64,000 nucleotides of DNA from GAS188 sp044445965 (lineage in GTDB: Bacteria; Pseudomonadota; Alphaproteobacteria; Rhizobiales; Beijerinckiaceae). The position numbers and the translations under genes are program-made. How positions within the stretch are numbered: position 1 is the first letter of the stretch; every line of letters begins with the position of its first letter. The notes beneath the pieces were generated by a model, which ran no database searches, was not told the DNA's origin, and saw only the letters and a program-made list of their open reading frames with translations. Of this stretch, positions 42,693-53,784 are shown piece by piece. Location of the stretch: NCBI GenBank assembly GCA_044445965.1, contig JBIOEJ010000005.1, positions 32,428 to 96,427 on the forward strand, written 5' to 3'.

Positions 42693-42778
42693 CTCCGCTC
42701 ATCCCCGCGAAAGCGGGGATCCGGAGTTTCTATCCGCTTTGCCGGTACTGGGTTCCCGCTTTCGCGGGAATGAGCGGA
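42693..42778. repeat. MITE-like palindromic element, complete copy
   Basis: 86 bases with terminal inverted repeats CTCCGCTCATCCCCGCGAAA (42693) and its complement TTTCGCGGGAATGAGCGGAG (42759-42778; one C/T difference), each itself a hairpin (CCCCGCGAAAGCGGGG), around ATCCGGAGTTTCTATCC and GGTACTGGG. No transposase, so it would move in trans. Same family as 38961-39044. Confidence 0.75.
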
Positions 42779-42874
42779 GATGGACCTGCCGAAAAACACC
42801 CGTGCCGGATATGCGCAAAGGTCCCGCAACAGTGGGAGAAGCAAAAGCGCCGGCGCGAGGAGAGATGTGATCAG

Positions 42875-45257
<2,383 letters not shown>

Positions 45258-45280
<23 letters not shown>

Positions 45281-45803
45281 CGGGAGCGGTTTCCGGCGCG
45301 CCGGCGATATGGCCGAAGGCGTGCACCACCTGCTCATAGACCGGCCGCTTGAAGGGGATGATCAGCTCGGGCGTCAGGGCGAAATCCTCCCAGCGCCATT
45401 CGTCGAATTCGGAAGCGTGGCTGCCGCCGCCCGGCCGCCTGACGTTGATCTCGCCGTCCTCGCCGGTGAAGCGGAAGGCGAACCAGCGCTGCGTCTGGCC
45501 GCGATAACCGCCCCGCCAGGAGCGCTGCAGCATCTCGCGGGGCAGGTCATAGGTGAACCATTCCGGCGCCTCGGCGATCAAGGTCGCGCTGCGCACATTG
45601 GTCTCCTCGAACAGCTCGCGGATGGCGGCGGTCAGCGGCTCCTCGCCCGGGTCGATGCCACCCTGCGGCATTTGCCAGCGATAGGGCCCGCGCACATGCT
45701 CGGGCCCCACCTCGCCATGCCGGCGGGCGACGAATACGCGCCCTGCCCGGTTGAACAGCGCGATGCCGACGCACCGCCGATACGGGAGGGTAGGGTGGTC
45801 CAT
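45258..45803 (-). CDS. rppH: RNA pyrophosphohydrolase (Nudix)
   Basis: 181 residues. Nudix box GGIDPGEEPLTAAIRELFEE followed by TNV, RYRWQMPQ-type lead-in YRWQMPQGG and the RppH/IalA features LPYRRCVGIALFNR, EWFTYDLP, and QRWFAFRF. Removes 5' pyrophosphate from mRNA to trigger decay; also known as an invasion-associated hydrolase. Its 3' end overlaps the convergent fusion gene by 23 bases. Confidence 0.92.
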
Positions 45804-46146
45804 GATTACGCCGGAACGCCGCAGGCCATGGCCTGAGTCACGCCGCTGGAACCAGCCTTGTCAAGGGGTCGCACCCGAGAGCCCGAGAGCCCGGGCGTCC
45901 GTTCCCCTTGCGTTCGCGCCGCCGCTGCGTTATCCACCTGAGGCTCGGTAGCCGCCTGGGTCGCGTTCATGGTGGTTGCGTGAGGCTGCGAGCGCGGCGA
46001 GATGCGGATGGCGGCCGAGAAGTCCGGCTCCGCCGCACGCCTGCGGCCAGCGAGGTGGTGTGCGTCTCTGCAAGCGATTGTTATCGCTTGATAATTCGCG
46101 TCGGATCGAGATCTGGCCCGCTGTATTTCGGCTGTTGTTTACAGCC

Positions 46147-46163
46147 ATGTTGCATTGCAACAT
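46147..46163. promoter_or_regulatory. perfect palindrome in the rppH upstream gap
   Basis: ATGTTGCA-T-TGCAACAT, eight-base arms around one base, in an AT-richer section (46080-46240) of the 546-base gap 45804-46349. It is the size of an operator for a dimeric regulator. No gene is seen in the gap; the palindrome is about 345 bases upstream of rppH, so its target is unclear. Confidence 0.5.
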
Positions 46164-46349
46164 GATGCAGGGTGAGTCGGCCCTGGGAAGATCCGGTCCA
46201 ACTGTATTTTATCTGATATTAACAGTAGGTGCGCCGCAACATAGACGCGGCTGGTCGAGGGCCCGGCGAAGCCGCGCCATCGGGCTCGGCGTTGGGCGCC
46301 ATTGCGATGCAACAAGGAGGCGGCAGGCGCCGTCCCTCCGGAGGTTCCG

Positions 46350-47537
46350 CTAGCCTTTGCCCTTGAGATTGACCGTCGCGGTGATCGGAACGAGGTCGAT
46401 GCCGCGCTCGCCCAAGGTGGCCGTCCAGCGCGACAGGCGCTCGATGGTCACCGGCAAGGCGCTGCCAGTGGCCGCGGCGACACCCTTCTCGCGCGCCAGG
46501 GCCTCGAGCCGCTCGAGGGCCGCATCGATCATCGCGGCGCTCGGGCTTGCGTCGATCACGATATCGGCGCGTCGCACCGGCAAGTTGAGCGAGGCTCCGA
46601 TGGCCGGCGCGATCGAGCGGGCGGAGGAGCCGTCATCCACGAAGATCAGGCCGCGCTCGGCGAGGTCCTTGAGAATGGGAGTGATCGCCGCGTCGTCGGC
46701 GGTGAAGCGAGCGCCCAGGAAATTCTCGATGCCGACGAAGCCGCTCGCCCGCGCCATCACCCAATGCAGGCGCTCCAGATTCTGTGCCGCGCCGGCATCG
46801 GTGGTCAGCGTCTGCGGCCCCGGGTTGTTCTGCGGGTAATCGAAGGGCTCCATCGGCATCTGCAGCAGGATTTCGTGGCCGCTCTCGCGCGCCTTGGCGG
46901 CCTGCGCCTTGAGGTTCGAGCCATAGGGCGCGAAGGCGAGCGATACTTCGCCCGGCAGCTTCGTCACCGCGCTCGCCGTCGTCTGATCGTTGAGGCCGAG
47001 CCCCCCGATGACGAGCGCGACGCGCGGGCGGTTCTTCGCTGCGGGCGGAGCCAGCCGCGCATAGACCTGCGCGGGGCGTGCGCCATCGGCTCCGATGCGC
47101 GGCAAAGGCCCGAACTCGCCACGCTCGACGAGGCGCGGGTCCGGAGCGGCGGCGAGCTTGACGGAGGAAGGCGCATCGGGAACCCGAATCACCAGCGCGC
47201 CGGGGGCGCTGCCGCCGCCAGGCCGGATCACCGTGACCCCGCTATCGCCCTCGACCTCGGGCCCCGTGGCGGTCATGCGCCGCGGCGCTTGTGCCGCCTC
47301 GTCCGGCGCGCCCTTGGCGATCGAGCCGACGCTGCGCGGCGCCGCCGGCCCGATCTCGGCCGTGGCGAAGGGCTCGCCGGCGTGATCGGCTTCGCCCGCG
47401 AGGAAGCTCGCGGCTCCGATCCCGGCCCCGACCAATGCGGCCGCCGCGAGCGCCCTGGCGCTCGGCGCATGGCGCCGGCGGCTCTGGTCGGGAGAGAGCC
47501 CGAGCGGCTTGTGGAGATCGTCCGGCTCGATCGGCAA
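46350..47537 (-). CDS. divergent polysaccharide deacetylase family protein
   Basis: 395 residues. A cytoplasmic Arg/His-rich head, one transmembrane anchor (ALAAAALVGAGIGAASFLAG), a Pro/Ala-rich linker of about 120 residues, then the domain from RPRVALVIGGLGLNDQTT onward: LPGEVSLAFAPYGSNL, GHEILLQMPMEPFDYPQNNP, FVGIENFLGARF, ERGLIFVDDGSS. This is the divergent polysaccharide deacetylase (YibQ-like) family, periplasmic and of uncertain substrate. Seen as a single gene. Confidence 0.88.
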   Translation of the reverse strand: MPIEPDDLHKPLGLSPDQSRRRHAPSARALAAAALVGAGIGAASFLAGEADHAGEPFATAEIGPAAPRSVGSIAKGAPDEAAQAPRRMTATGPEVEGDSGVTVIRPGGGSAPGALVIRVPDAPSSVKLAAAPDPRLVERGEFGPLPRIGADGARPAQVYARLAPPAAKNRPRVALVIGGLGLNDQTTASAVTKLPGEVSLAFAPYGSNLKAQAAKARESGHEILLQMPMEPFDYPQNNPGPQTLTTDAGAAQNLERLHWVMARASGFVGIENFLGARFTADDAAITPILKDLAERGLIFVDDGSSARSIAPAIGASLNLPVRRADIVIDASPSAAMIDAALERLEALAREKGVAAATGSALPVTIERLSRWTATLGERGIDLVPITATVNLKGKG

Positions 47538-47711
47538 TCCCGGTGCTCCGGTGGCGTGGCGGCGCCGGCCACGCTTCGCGAATCAATGATGCCGATCCTT
47601 ACCACAAGTGCCTTTATCGAAGCTGGAGCTTCTGATAGCTGACGGCAGGAGGACGGAAGACGCAATCTGTTGTCCGTCGTCTGTCCTTCGTCTTCCAGCC
47701 GAGGCCGATGC

Positions 47712-47903
47712 ATGGATTCCGGTTCCTTCCTCATCACCATCGCGACCATCGCGGTCGCCATCGTGCTGGTGCTCGGCCTCGCCAATATGCTGCGCGGCGG
47801 CAGCCCCAACCGGTCGCAGAAGCTGATGCGGCTGAGAGTCCTGCTGCAAGCGGTCGCGATTCTGTTGATCGTCCTCGTCCTGTGGTGGCGCAGCGCCCAT
47901 TGA
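47712..47903 (+). CDS. small twin-transmembrane HIG1-like protein
   Basis: 63 residues with two helices (FLITIATIAVAIVLVLGLAN and LQAVAILLIVLVLWW) joined by a basic loop RGGSPNRSQKLMRLRV. This is the HIG_1_N-like two-helix family conserved upstream of cobO and etfBA in Rhizobiales. Starts at ATG 47712 with GAGG 7 bases upstream. Eukaryotic relatives tune respiratory complexes; here the role is unknown. The gap to 48129 shows no gene. Confidence 0.8.
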   Translation: MDSGSFLITIATIAVAIVLVLGLANMLRGGSPNRSQKLMRLRVLLQAVAILLIVLVLWWRSAH

Positions 47904-48128
47904 TTGGCCATGACGTGATCCGTGAATTTCCCCTGACCTCTTGTTCTTGCCCGGAATCGCGATAGCGCCCGCGTCGCCACCTCGGAATCCTGTGGCATTT
48001 ATGTCGCGGTCCTGGTTGCAGCTATGGTGATGGATCGCTATAGGCGTTGACGTGGCGGCGGATCGTGGCGACAATCGCGCCGCGGCGAGCGTCCTAGGGG
48101 TGTCGAGGCGGGAGATGCAGGTGAGCCG

Positions 48129-48740
48129 ATGCGGCTGATGATGGCGCTGACCCGCGGGCTTGCCGCTCCCGCGCTCGCGTGCTTGCTTGCTTCGTCCGGC
48201 ACGTCCGCGGCCGATCTCGGTTATCCTTCGAGCTTTGGTCCTCCGGCCGCGCCGATCGCGCAGCCGTCGTTCTTCCTGTCGGAAGTGCGGCTCGGCACAT
48301 TCGCGCATGATGCGATGAGCCCGGAAAAGGGCTCCGCCGATCTCGCGGGCGAAATCCTGTTCGCCAAGCCCTTCAGCAACCCCGGGAGCGCTTGGGACTT
48401 CCTCTTGCCGCGCCCTAGCGTCGGGGCGACCATCAGCTTCGCCGGCAAGACGAGCCAGGCCTTTGCGGGCCTCACCTGGACCTACGACATCACCAAATCG
48501 ATATTCGTCGAGGGCGAGTTCGGCGGTTCCATCAATAACGGCAAGACGGGCGCGATCGTGCCGGTCGGCCACAACGCCATGGGCTGCAACGCCTCCTTCC
48601 GCGAGGCGGCCTCGATCGGATACAGGTTCAACGCCAATTGGAGCATAACCGGCACGATCGAGCACATGTCGAATGCCGGCCTGTGCACGCAAAACCGTGG
48701 CCTGACCAATTACGGGGCGCGCATCGGCTATAGCTTCTGA
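48129..48740 (+). CDS. outer-membrane lipid A deacylase, PagL-like (acyloxyacyl hydrolase)
   Basis: 203 residues. Signal peptide with cleavage near SGTSAADL. Eight short amphipathic strands fit a small barrel, and the C-terminal ITGTIEHMSNAGLCTQNRGL followed by NYGARIGYSF matches the PagL active-site strand (His-Ser pair in EHMSNA) and terminal aromatic residue. PagL removes a 3-O-acyl chain from lipid A. It is inserted between the HIG1-like gene and cobO. Confidence 0.82.
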   Translation: MRLMMALTRGLAAPALACLLASSGTSAADLGYPSSFGPPAAPIAQPSFFLSEVRLGTFAHDAMSPEKGSADLAGEILFAKPFSNPGSAWDFLLPRPSVGATISFAGKTSQAFAGLTWTYDITKSIFVEGEFGGSINNGKTGAIVPVGHNAMGCNASFREAASIGYRFNANWSITGTIEHMSNAGLCTQNRGLTNYGARIGYSF

Positions 48741-48757
48741 CGCGACGCCGATGCTCG

Positions 48758-48780
48758 AGGCGCCTTTCGCGGGCGCCTTT
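48758..48780 (+). terminator. Rho-independent-like terminator after the PagL-like gene
   Basis: AGGCGCC (48758-48764), loop TTTCGCG, GGCGCCT (48772-48778) followed by TT. GC-rich stem in the right place 18 bases after the stop; T-run short. Confidence 0.55.
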
Positions 48781-48900
48781 GCGCTTGCGGAATTGGTGCC
48801 TTCCATTGCTTGAAAAGGCAGTTTCATTCTTTGATTTGACATATTGTCTTCACGCAAGCGGCATCCGTTTCGCTGGAGGATGCCCTGGGAAAATCGGCCC

Positions 48901-49482
48901 ATGGTGGTGCTCAACCGCATCTATACGCGCAGTGGCGACAAGGGGAGGACGCGCCTCGCGAGCGGGGCGCCACGCCTCAAATCCGATTTGCGCGTGGAGG
49001 CCTATGGCACGGTCGACGAGACCAATGCCTGCATCGGGCTCGTGCGCCTGCACACCGGGGCGGATAATCGCCTCGACGCCATGTTGACGCGCATCCAGAA
49101 CGATCTCTTCGATCTCGGCGCGGATCTCGCGACCCCCGAGGAGCCGGCGAGCAAGGCTTCGCGTGTGAGCTTGCGCATCCTGCCGACGCAGGTGACGCGG
49201 CTCGAGAGGGAAATCGACGCATTGAACGCGTCCTTGTCGCCGCTCACCTCCTTCGTGCTGCCGGGCGGTTCGCCCGCCGCGGCGGCGCTGCATCTCGCGC
49301 GCACCGTCTGCCGCCGCGCGGAGCGCGTCATGGTGGCGCTGGCGCAAAAGGAGGGAGAGGTCGTCGGTGCGGACGCCATCAAATTCATCAATCGCCTGTC
49401 GGATCTCCTCTTCGTCGCGGCCCGCTTCGTCAACGACAAGGGCGCCAAGGATGTGCTCTGGACGCCGGGGCAGAACCGATGA
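48901..49482 (+). CDS. cobO: cob(I)alamin adenosyltransferase, PduO type
   Basis: 193 residues. PduO-type enzyme: N-terminal NRIYTRSGDKGRTRLASG (ATP loop), VEAYGTVDETNACIGLV, FDLGADLATP and the C-terminal RRAERVMVALAQ and KFINRLSDLLFVAARF. It adenosylates cobalamin for methylmalonyl-CoA mutase and related enzymes. Named cobO in many alphaproteobacterial annotations though structurally PduO. Followed 180 bases later by etfB. Confidence 0.9.
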   Translation: MVVLNRIYTRSGDKGRTRLASGAPRLKSDLRVEAYGTVDETNACIGLVRLHTGADNRLDAMLTRIQNDLFDLGADLATPEEPASKASRVSLRILPTQVTRLEREIDALNASLSPLTSFVLPGGSPAAAALHLARTVCRRAERVMVALAQKEGEVVGADAIKFINRLSDLLFVAARFVNDKGAKDVLWTPGQNR

Positions 49483-49662
49483 GCGAGACCGTCTCCGCGG
49501 ATCGCGCCGGGGGTGACGGCGTTGACAGGGATGCAATGCCGCGATTTACCCATGCTGCGGCAGGTCGGAGTGTGTCCGTCCAGACCAAGGTCGAATGGCG
49601 CCGGCGGTGAATCATGCCGAGAATATCCGATTGGTGAGAAGTCCGAGTAGAAAGTCGCGGAT

Positions 49663-50412
49663 ATGAAAATCCTGGTCCCCGTGAAACGGGTGGTCGACTA
49701 CAACGTAAAGATCCGCGTGAAATCGGACGGCACGGGCGTCGAGCTCGCCAATGTCAAGATGTCGATGAACCCCTTCGACGAGATCGCGGTAGAAGAGGCG
49801 CTGCGCCTCAGGGAGGGCGGCAAGGCGACCGAGGTGATCTGCGTGTCGATCGGCCCGCAGCAATCCGCCGAGACCATCCGCGCCGGTCTCGCCATGGGCG
49901 CCGATCGCGGCATCCTGGTCAAGACCGAGCAGCCGCCGGAGCCGCTCACCGTCGCCAAGCTGCTCAAGGCGGTGGTCGCCAAGGAGCAGCCGGGCCTCGT
50001 CATCTTGGGCAAGCAGGCGATCGACGACGACTGCAATCAGACCGGACAGATGCTCGCCGCCCTTCTCGGCTGGCCGCAGGGCACCTTCGCCTCCAAGGTC
50101 GTGATCGGCGAGGGCACGGTCGATGTGACGCGCGAGGTCGATGGCGGCTTGCAGACGCTGACCTTGAAGCTGCCGGCCATCGTCACGACGGATCTGCGCC
50201 TCAACGAGCCGCGCTATGCCTCCCTGCCCAACATCATGAAGGCCAAGAAGAAGCCGATCGACGAGACGACGCCGGAAGCGCTCGGCGTCGATGCCGCGCC
50301 GCGCCTGAAGGTGTTGAAGACGGTCGAGCCGCCGGGCCGCAAGGCCGGCGCCAAGGTGAAATCGGTGACCGAGCTCGTGGCCAAGCTCAAGGACGAAGCC
50401 GGGGTGATATGA
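49663..50412 (+). CDS. etfB: electron transfer flavoprotein beta subunit
   Basis: 249 residues, complete: KILVPVKRVVDYNVKIRVKS start, MNPFDEIAVEEALRLREGG, ICVSIGPQQSAETIRAGLAM, LVILGKQAIDDDCNQTGQML and the AMP-binding region. ETF collects electrons from acyl-CoA dehydrogenases and passes them to ETF-quinone oxidoreductase. One base separates its stop from etfA. Confidence 0.95.
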   Translation: MKILVPVKRVVDYNVKIRVKSDGTGVELANVKMSMNPFDEIAVEEALRLREGGKATEVICVSIGPQQSAETIRAGLAMGADRGILVKTEQPPEPLTVAKLLKAVVAKEQPGLVILGKQAIDDDCNQTGQMLAALLGWPQGTFASKVVIGEGTVDVTREVDGGLQTLTLKLPAIVTTDLRLNEPRYASLPNIMKAKKKPIDETTPEALGVDAAPRLKVLKTVEPPGRKAGAKVKSVTELVAKLKDEAGVI

Positions 50413-50413
50413 G

Positions 50414-51361
50414 ATGACGACGCTGCTGTTCGCCAAGCACGACAACAAGACGCTGAACGAGGCGACGCGCAAGGGGCTGACCGCCGCCAAGGCGCTGGGC
50501 GCGCCCGTGCATGTGCTGGTCGCGGGTCAAGGCGCCCGCACCGTCGCCGAGCAGGCGGCGAAGCTCGACGGGGTCGAGAAGGTGCTGCTCGCCGAGGCGC
50601 CGGCCTATGAGCATCGCCTGGCGGAGCCGCTCGCCGCGCTCCTGGCGTCGCTGGCGCCCGCCTATGACGCCATTCTCGCCGCCTCGACCACGACCGGCAA
50701 GAACGTCATGCCGCGGCTCGCCGCGCTCCTCGACGTGATGCAAGTTTCCGATATCATCAAGGTCGTGTCCGCGGATACGTTCGAGCGCCCGATCTATGCC
50801 GGCAACGCCATCCAGACCGTGCAAGTGACGGACCCGAAGAAGGTGATCACGGTGCGTACCGCGTCCTTCCAGGCGACCGGCGACGGCACGGCCTCGGCGC
50901 CCATCGAGACCGTCGCCGCGCCGGCGGATCCCGGCCTGTCGACCTTCAAGGGGGAGGAAGTCGCCAAATCCGATCGGCCGGAGCTCGCCTCGGCCAAGGT
51001 CGTCGTGTCGGGCGGCCGGGCGCTGGGCTCGGCGGAGAAGTTCCGCGAGGTGATCACGCCGCTCGCCGACAAGCTCGGCGCCGCGATGGGCGCATCGCGC
51101 GCCGCGGTCGATGCCGGCTATGCGCCGAATGATTGGCAGGTCGGCCAGACCGGCAAGGTGGTGGCGCCCGACCTCTACGTCGCCGTCGGCATCTCGGGCG
51201 CCATCCAGCACCTCGCCGGCATGAAGGATTCCAAGGTGATCGTGGCGATCAACAAGGATGAGGAGGCGCCGATCTTCCAGGTCGCCGATTACGGGCTCGT
51301 CGCCGATCTGTTCACGGCGGTGCCCGAATTGGCGGCCGAGCTCGGCAAGGCAGGTAAATAG
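50414..51361 (+). CDS. etfA: electron transfer flavoprotein alpha subunit
   Basis: 315 residues. N-terminal domain LLFAKHDNKTLNEATRKGLT, and a C-terminal FAD domain with VVSGGRALGSAEKF, SRAAVDAGYAPNDWQVGQTG, VAPDLYVAVGISGAIQHLAG and the final VIVAINKDEEAPIFQVADYG. Pairs with EtfB. The next gene, a 3-hydroxyacyl-CoA dehydrogenase, feeds from the same beta-oxidation route. Confidence 0.95.
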   Translation: MTTLLFAKHDNKTLNEATRKGLTAAKALGAPVHVLVAGQGARTVAEQAAKLDGVEKVLLAEAPAYEHRLAEPLAALLASLAPAYDAILAASTTTGKNVMPRLAALLDVMQVSDIIKVVSADTFERPIYAGNAIQTVQVTDPKKVITVRTASFQATGDGTASAPIETVAAPADPGLSTFKGEEVAKSDRPELASAKVVVSGGRALGSAEKFREVITPLADKLGAAMGASRAAVDAGYAPNDWQVGQTGKVVAPDLYVAVGISGAIQHLAGMKDSKVIVAINKDEEAPIFQVADYGLVADLFTAVPELAAELGKAGK

Positions 51362-51412
51362 GGCTCTTGTTCTTTGAACTCATCGCATTTTCTGCGGCGA
51401 ACCGGAGACCAC

Positions 51413-51456
51413 CCTCGCCCCCCGCCTTCGCGGGGGCATGCTTCGCGAGGGCGGGT
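51413..51456. repeat. palindromic repeat between etfA and hbdA
   Basis: CCCTCGCCCCCCGCCTTCGCG and GGGGCATGCTTCGCGAGGGC form a long imperfect hairpin. Part of it (CCCGCCTTCGCG..GGGCATG) matches in reverse the extra segment in the repeat at 17381-17402. May act as terminator or mRNA-stability element for etfBA. Confidence 0.6.
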
Positions 51457-51490
51457 TTCGCTAAGGAAATGCTCTAGCGGGTGACGCGGC

Positions 51491-52369
51491 ATGGTTGACA
51501 TCAAGACGGTCGGCGTGATCGGCGCGGGCCAGATGGGTTCGGGGATCGCGCATGTCTCGGCCCTCGCCGGCTACGATGTCGTGGTCAGCGACGTGTCGCT
51601 CGAGCGCGTCGAGAGCGCGCTCGCCACCATCAACGGTCACATGGCCCGCCAGATCGCCAAAGGCATGATCACCGACGCGGACCGCAAGGCGGCGCTGGCC
51701 CGCATCACGGCCGCCAAGAACCTCGAAGCCATGGCGAATTGCGACATCGTCATCGAGGCCGCGGTCGAGAACGAGCCGGCCAAGCGCCAGATCTTCGAAA
51801 ACCTCAAAGGCCATCTCAAGCCTGACGCCATCGTCGGTTCCAATACTTCCTCGATCTCGATCACTCGTCTCGCCGCCATCACCGGGGCGCCCGAGCGCTT
51901 CATCGGCATCCATTTCATGAATCCGGTGCCGGTGATGCAGCTCGTGGAGCTGATCCGGGGCATCGCCACCAATGACGAGACCTTCGAGGCGGCGCGCGGG
52001 TTCTGCGGCAAGCTCGGCAAGACGGTGACGGTGTCGGAGGATTTTCCGGCCTTCATCGTCAATCGTATCCTGCTGCCGATGATCAACGAGGCGATCTATA
52101 CGCTCTATGAGGGGGTAGGCTCGGTCGATGCCATCGATACCGCCATGCGGCTCGGCGCCAATCACCCGATGGGGCCATTGCAGCTCGCCGACTTCATCGG
52201 GCTCGATACCTGCTTGTCCATCATGCAGGTCCTCTATGAAGGCCTCGCGGATTCGAAATATCGGCCTTGCCCGCTGCTCGTGAAATATGTCGAGGCCGGC
52301 TGGGTCGGCAAGAAGGTCAAGCGCGGCTTCTACGATTATCGCGGCGAGAAGCCTGTGCCCACGCGATGA
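51491..52369 (+). CDS. hbdA: 3-hydroxybutyryl-CoA dehydrogenase
   Basis: 292 residues. NAD-binding KTVGVIGAGQMGSGIAHVSA, then SNTSSISITRLAAI, the catalytic His in ERFIGIHFMNPVPVMQLVEL, the Glu-containing loop, SEDFPAFIVNRILLPMINEA, and ANHPMGPLQLADFIGLDTCL. Converts 3-hydroxybutyryl-CoA to acetoacetyl-CoA. Position after etfBA is conserved in Rhizobiales. Confidence 0.94.
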   Translation: MVDIKTVGVIGAGQMGSGIAHVSALAGYDVVVSDVSLERVESALATINGHMARQIAKGMITDADRKAALARITAAKNLEAMANCDIVIEAAVENEPAKRQIFENLKGHLKPDAIVGSNTSSISITRLAAITGAPERFIGIHFMNPVPVMQLVELIRGIATNDETFEAARGFCGKLGKTVTVSEDFPAFIVNRILLPMINEAIYTLYEGVGSVDAIDTAMRLGANHPMGPLQLADFIGLDTCLSIMQVLYEGLADSKYRPCPLLVKYVEAGWVGKKVKRGFYDYRGEKPVPTR

Positions 52370-52506
52370 GCCTTCCGGGGCGCAAAGCGCTCCTCCCGAA
52401 TTACGCCTTTGTTCCAGCGACATCGCGCCGTTATTTCGCGCCTAAGCCTTCACAAGGGCGTCATTGTCCCGTTAGATTAAGGAGGCCGAGGCGAATCGGC
52501 CTTCTG

Positions 52507-52533
52507 CCAAGGGTCGATTCTATCGACCCTTGG
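52507..52533. terminator. strong 12-bp hairpin after hbdA
   Basis: CCAAGGGTCGAT (52507-52518), loop TCT, ATCGACCCTTGG (52522-52533), a perfect stem. It lies 137 bases after hbdA and 112 before the HNH gene. No T-run follows, so it may be a processing or Rho-dependent site. The rest of the gap 52370-52645 shows no gene. Confidence 0.5.
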
Positions 52534-52645
52534 TCCCGCTCTCGAGCTTCGCGCCGCCGCGAAGGCACGCAGCTCGAGATATGAGCCGACGGCGAAATGC
52601 GGCAGCGTTCCTCGTCGTTGGCGGAGCTGAGTTGGAGAGCGTGGC

Positions 52646-53215
52646 TTGACTGTCCATGTGGCGCCTCCCGTTTCGCCGGAAGCCTGCCCGGCGCTGGTGC
52701 TCAACGCCGATTACCGGCCGCTGAGCTATTATCCGCTGTCGCTCTGGTGCTGGCAGGATGCCATCAAGGCCGTGTTCATGGAGCGGGTCAACATCGTCTC
52801 CGAATATGACCGGCTGGTGCGCTCCCCCAGCTTCGCGATGCGGCTGCCTTCGGTCGTCTCGCTCAAGACCTATGTCAAGCCGCCGCGCCACCCGGCCTTC
52901 ACGCGCTTCAACGTGTTCCTGCGCGACCGCTTCACTTGCCAATATTGCGGCGTGCGCGACGATCTGACCTTCGACCATGTCGTGCCGCGCTCCAAGGGCG
53001 GGCAAACGGTGTGGGGGAATGTCGTTGCCGCCTGCGCGCCCTGCAACTTGCTGAAGGGCGATTGGCTGCCCGCCGAAGCCGGGATGTGGCCGCGCCAGAA
53101 GCCTTTCCAGCCGACGGTGCATGACCTCCATCAGAATGGGCGGCAATTCCCGCCGAACTATCTGCATGAGAGCTGGATGGACTACCTCTACTGGGATGCG
53201 GAGCTCGAGCCGTAA
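52646..53215 (+). CDS. HNH endonuclease
   Basis: 189 residues. Central HNH/zinc module: FTCQYCGVRDDLTFDHVVPR with SKGGQTVWGNVVAACAPCNL gives C-x2-C ... H ... N ... C-x2-C. N-terminal ALVLNADYRPLSYYPLSLWC is the conserved lead of a single-copy alphaproteobacterial HNH family, so it is likely a housekeeping nuclease, not phage. Start is TTG 52646 with GGAG about 9 bases upstream. Its 3' end overlaps the convergent methyltransferase gene by 28 bases. Confidence 0.88.
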   Translation: MTVHVAPPVSPEACPALVLNADYRPLSYYPLSLWCWQDAIKAVFMERVNIVSEYDRLVRSPSFAMRLPSVVSLKTYVKPPRHPAFTRFNVFLRDRFTCQYCGVRDDLTFDHVVPRSKGGQTVWGNVVAACAPCNLLKGDWLPAEAGMWPRQKPFQPTVHDLHQNGRQFPPNYLHESWMDYLYWDAELEP

Positions 53216-53784
53216 GGGCGCGGGAGGGGCGGCGTTTCGCCGCCCGCCTCGGCGCGATGATGGTGCGCGTGAGGCCCACCCTCCGCTCGATCATGATTTG
53301 TGTTCGCCAGCGCCGCATTTTCAGCCCTGATACGGATCGTCAGAGCAACCGCATTGGCGATCGAGAAGACGAGCGCGAACCAAGGCAGGCCGAGCGCCAG
53401 CGGCAATACGGCGATCTCGCCCGCGACGACGAGATAATTGGGATGCGCGAGCAAGCGATAGGGCCCCCTGCGGACGAGCGCGGTCCCCGGCGTCACGATG
53501 ATGCGGGTGGTCCAGCGCTCGCCGAGGCTCATGATCACCCACAGCCGCAGGAGCTGCAGCAGGGCAAAAGCGGCGAGCCAGCCCAACCGCAATTCGGCGT
53601 TCCGGCCGAACAGCCACAGCCCGATGAGCCAGGCCGCATGCAAGCCGACGATCAGCGGATAGTGTACGGGAGCCGTCTCCTCGGCCCCGCGTTCGAGGAG
53701 GCGTCTGGTATTTCGGCCGGCGAGCAGGAGCTCGGCGCCCCTTTGCAGCGTCACGAAGGCGAGAACGAATCCAGCGGGCGTCAC
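53188..53784 (-). CDS. isoprenylcysteine carboxyl methyltransferase-like, PKS-associated (BpsB-like)
   Basis: 198 residues. About four helices then LGERWTTRIIVTPGTALVRR, GPYRLLAHPNYLVVAGEIAV (the ICMT SAM motif RxHPNY) and a final helix. Family members beside type III PKS genes O-methylate alkylpyrones (BpsB of Bacillus). The start overlaps the PKS stop by 4 bases. The last 40 residues are low-complexity, His/Arg rich and lie over the 3' end of the HNH gene, so the natural end may be extended. Confidence 0.85.
   Translation of the reverse strand: MTPAGFVLAFVTLQRGAELLLAGRNTRRLLERGAEETAPVHYPLIVGLHAAWLIGLWLFGRNAELRLGWLAAFALLQLLRLWVIMSLGERWTTRIIVTPGTALVRRGPYRLLAHPNYLVVAGEIAVLPLALGLPWFALVFSIANAVALTIRIRAENAALANTNHDRAEGGPHAHHHRAEAGGETPPLPRPYGSSSASQ

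Noticed and set aside
48741..48900. Possible cobalamin riboswitch before cobO
   Set aside because: No B12-box-like sequence or extended conserved stem is visible; only a terminator hairpin.
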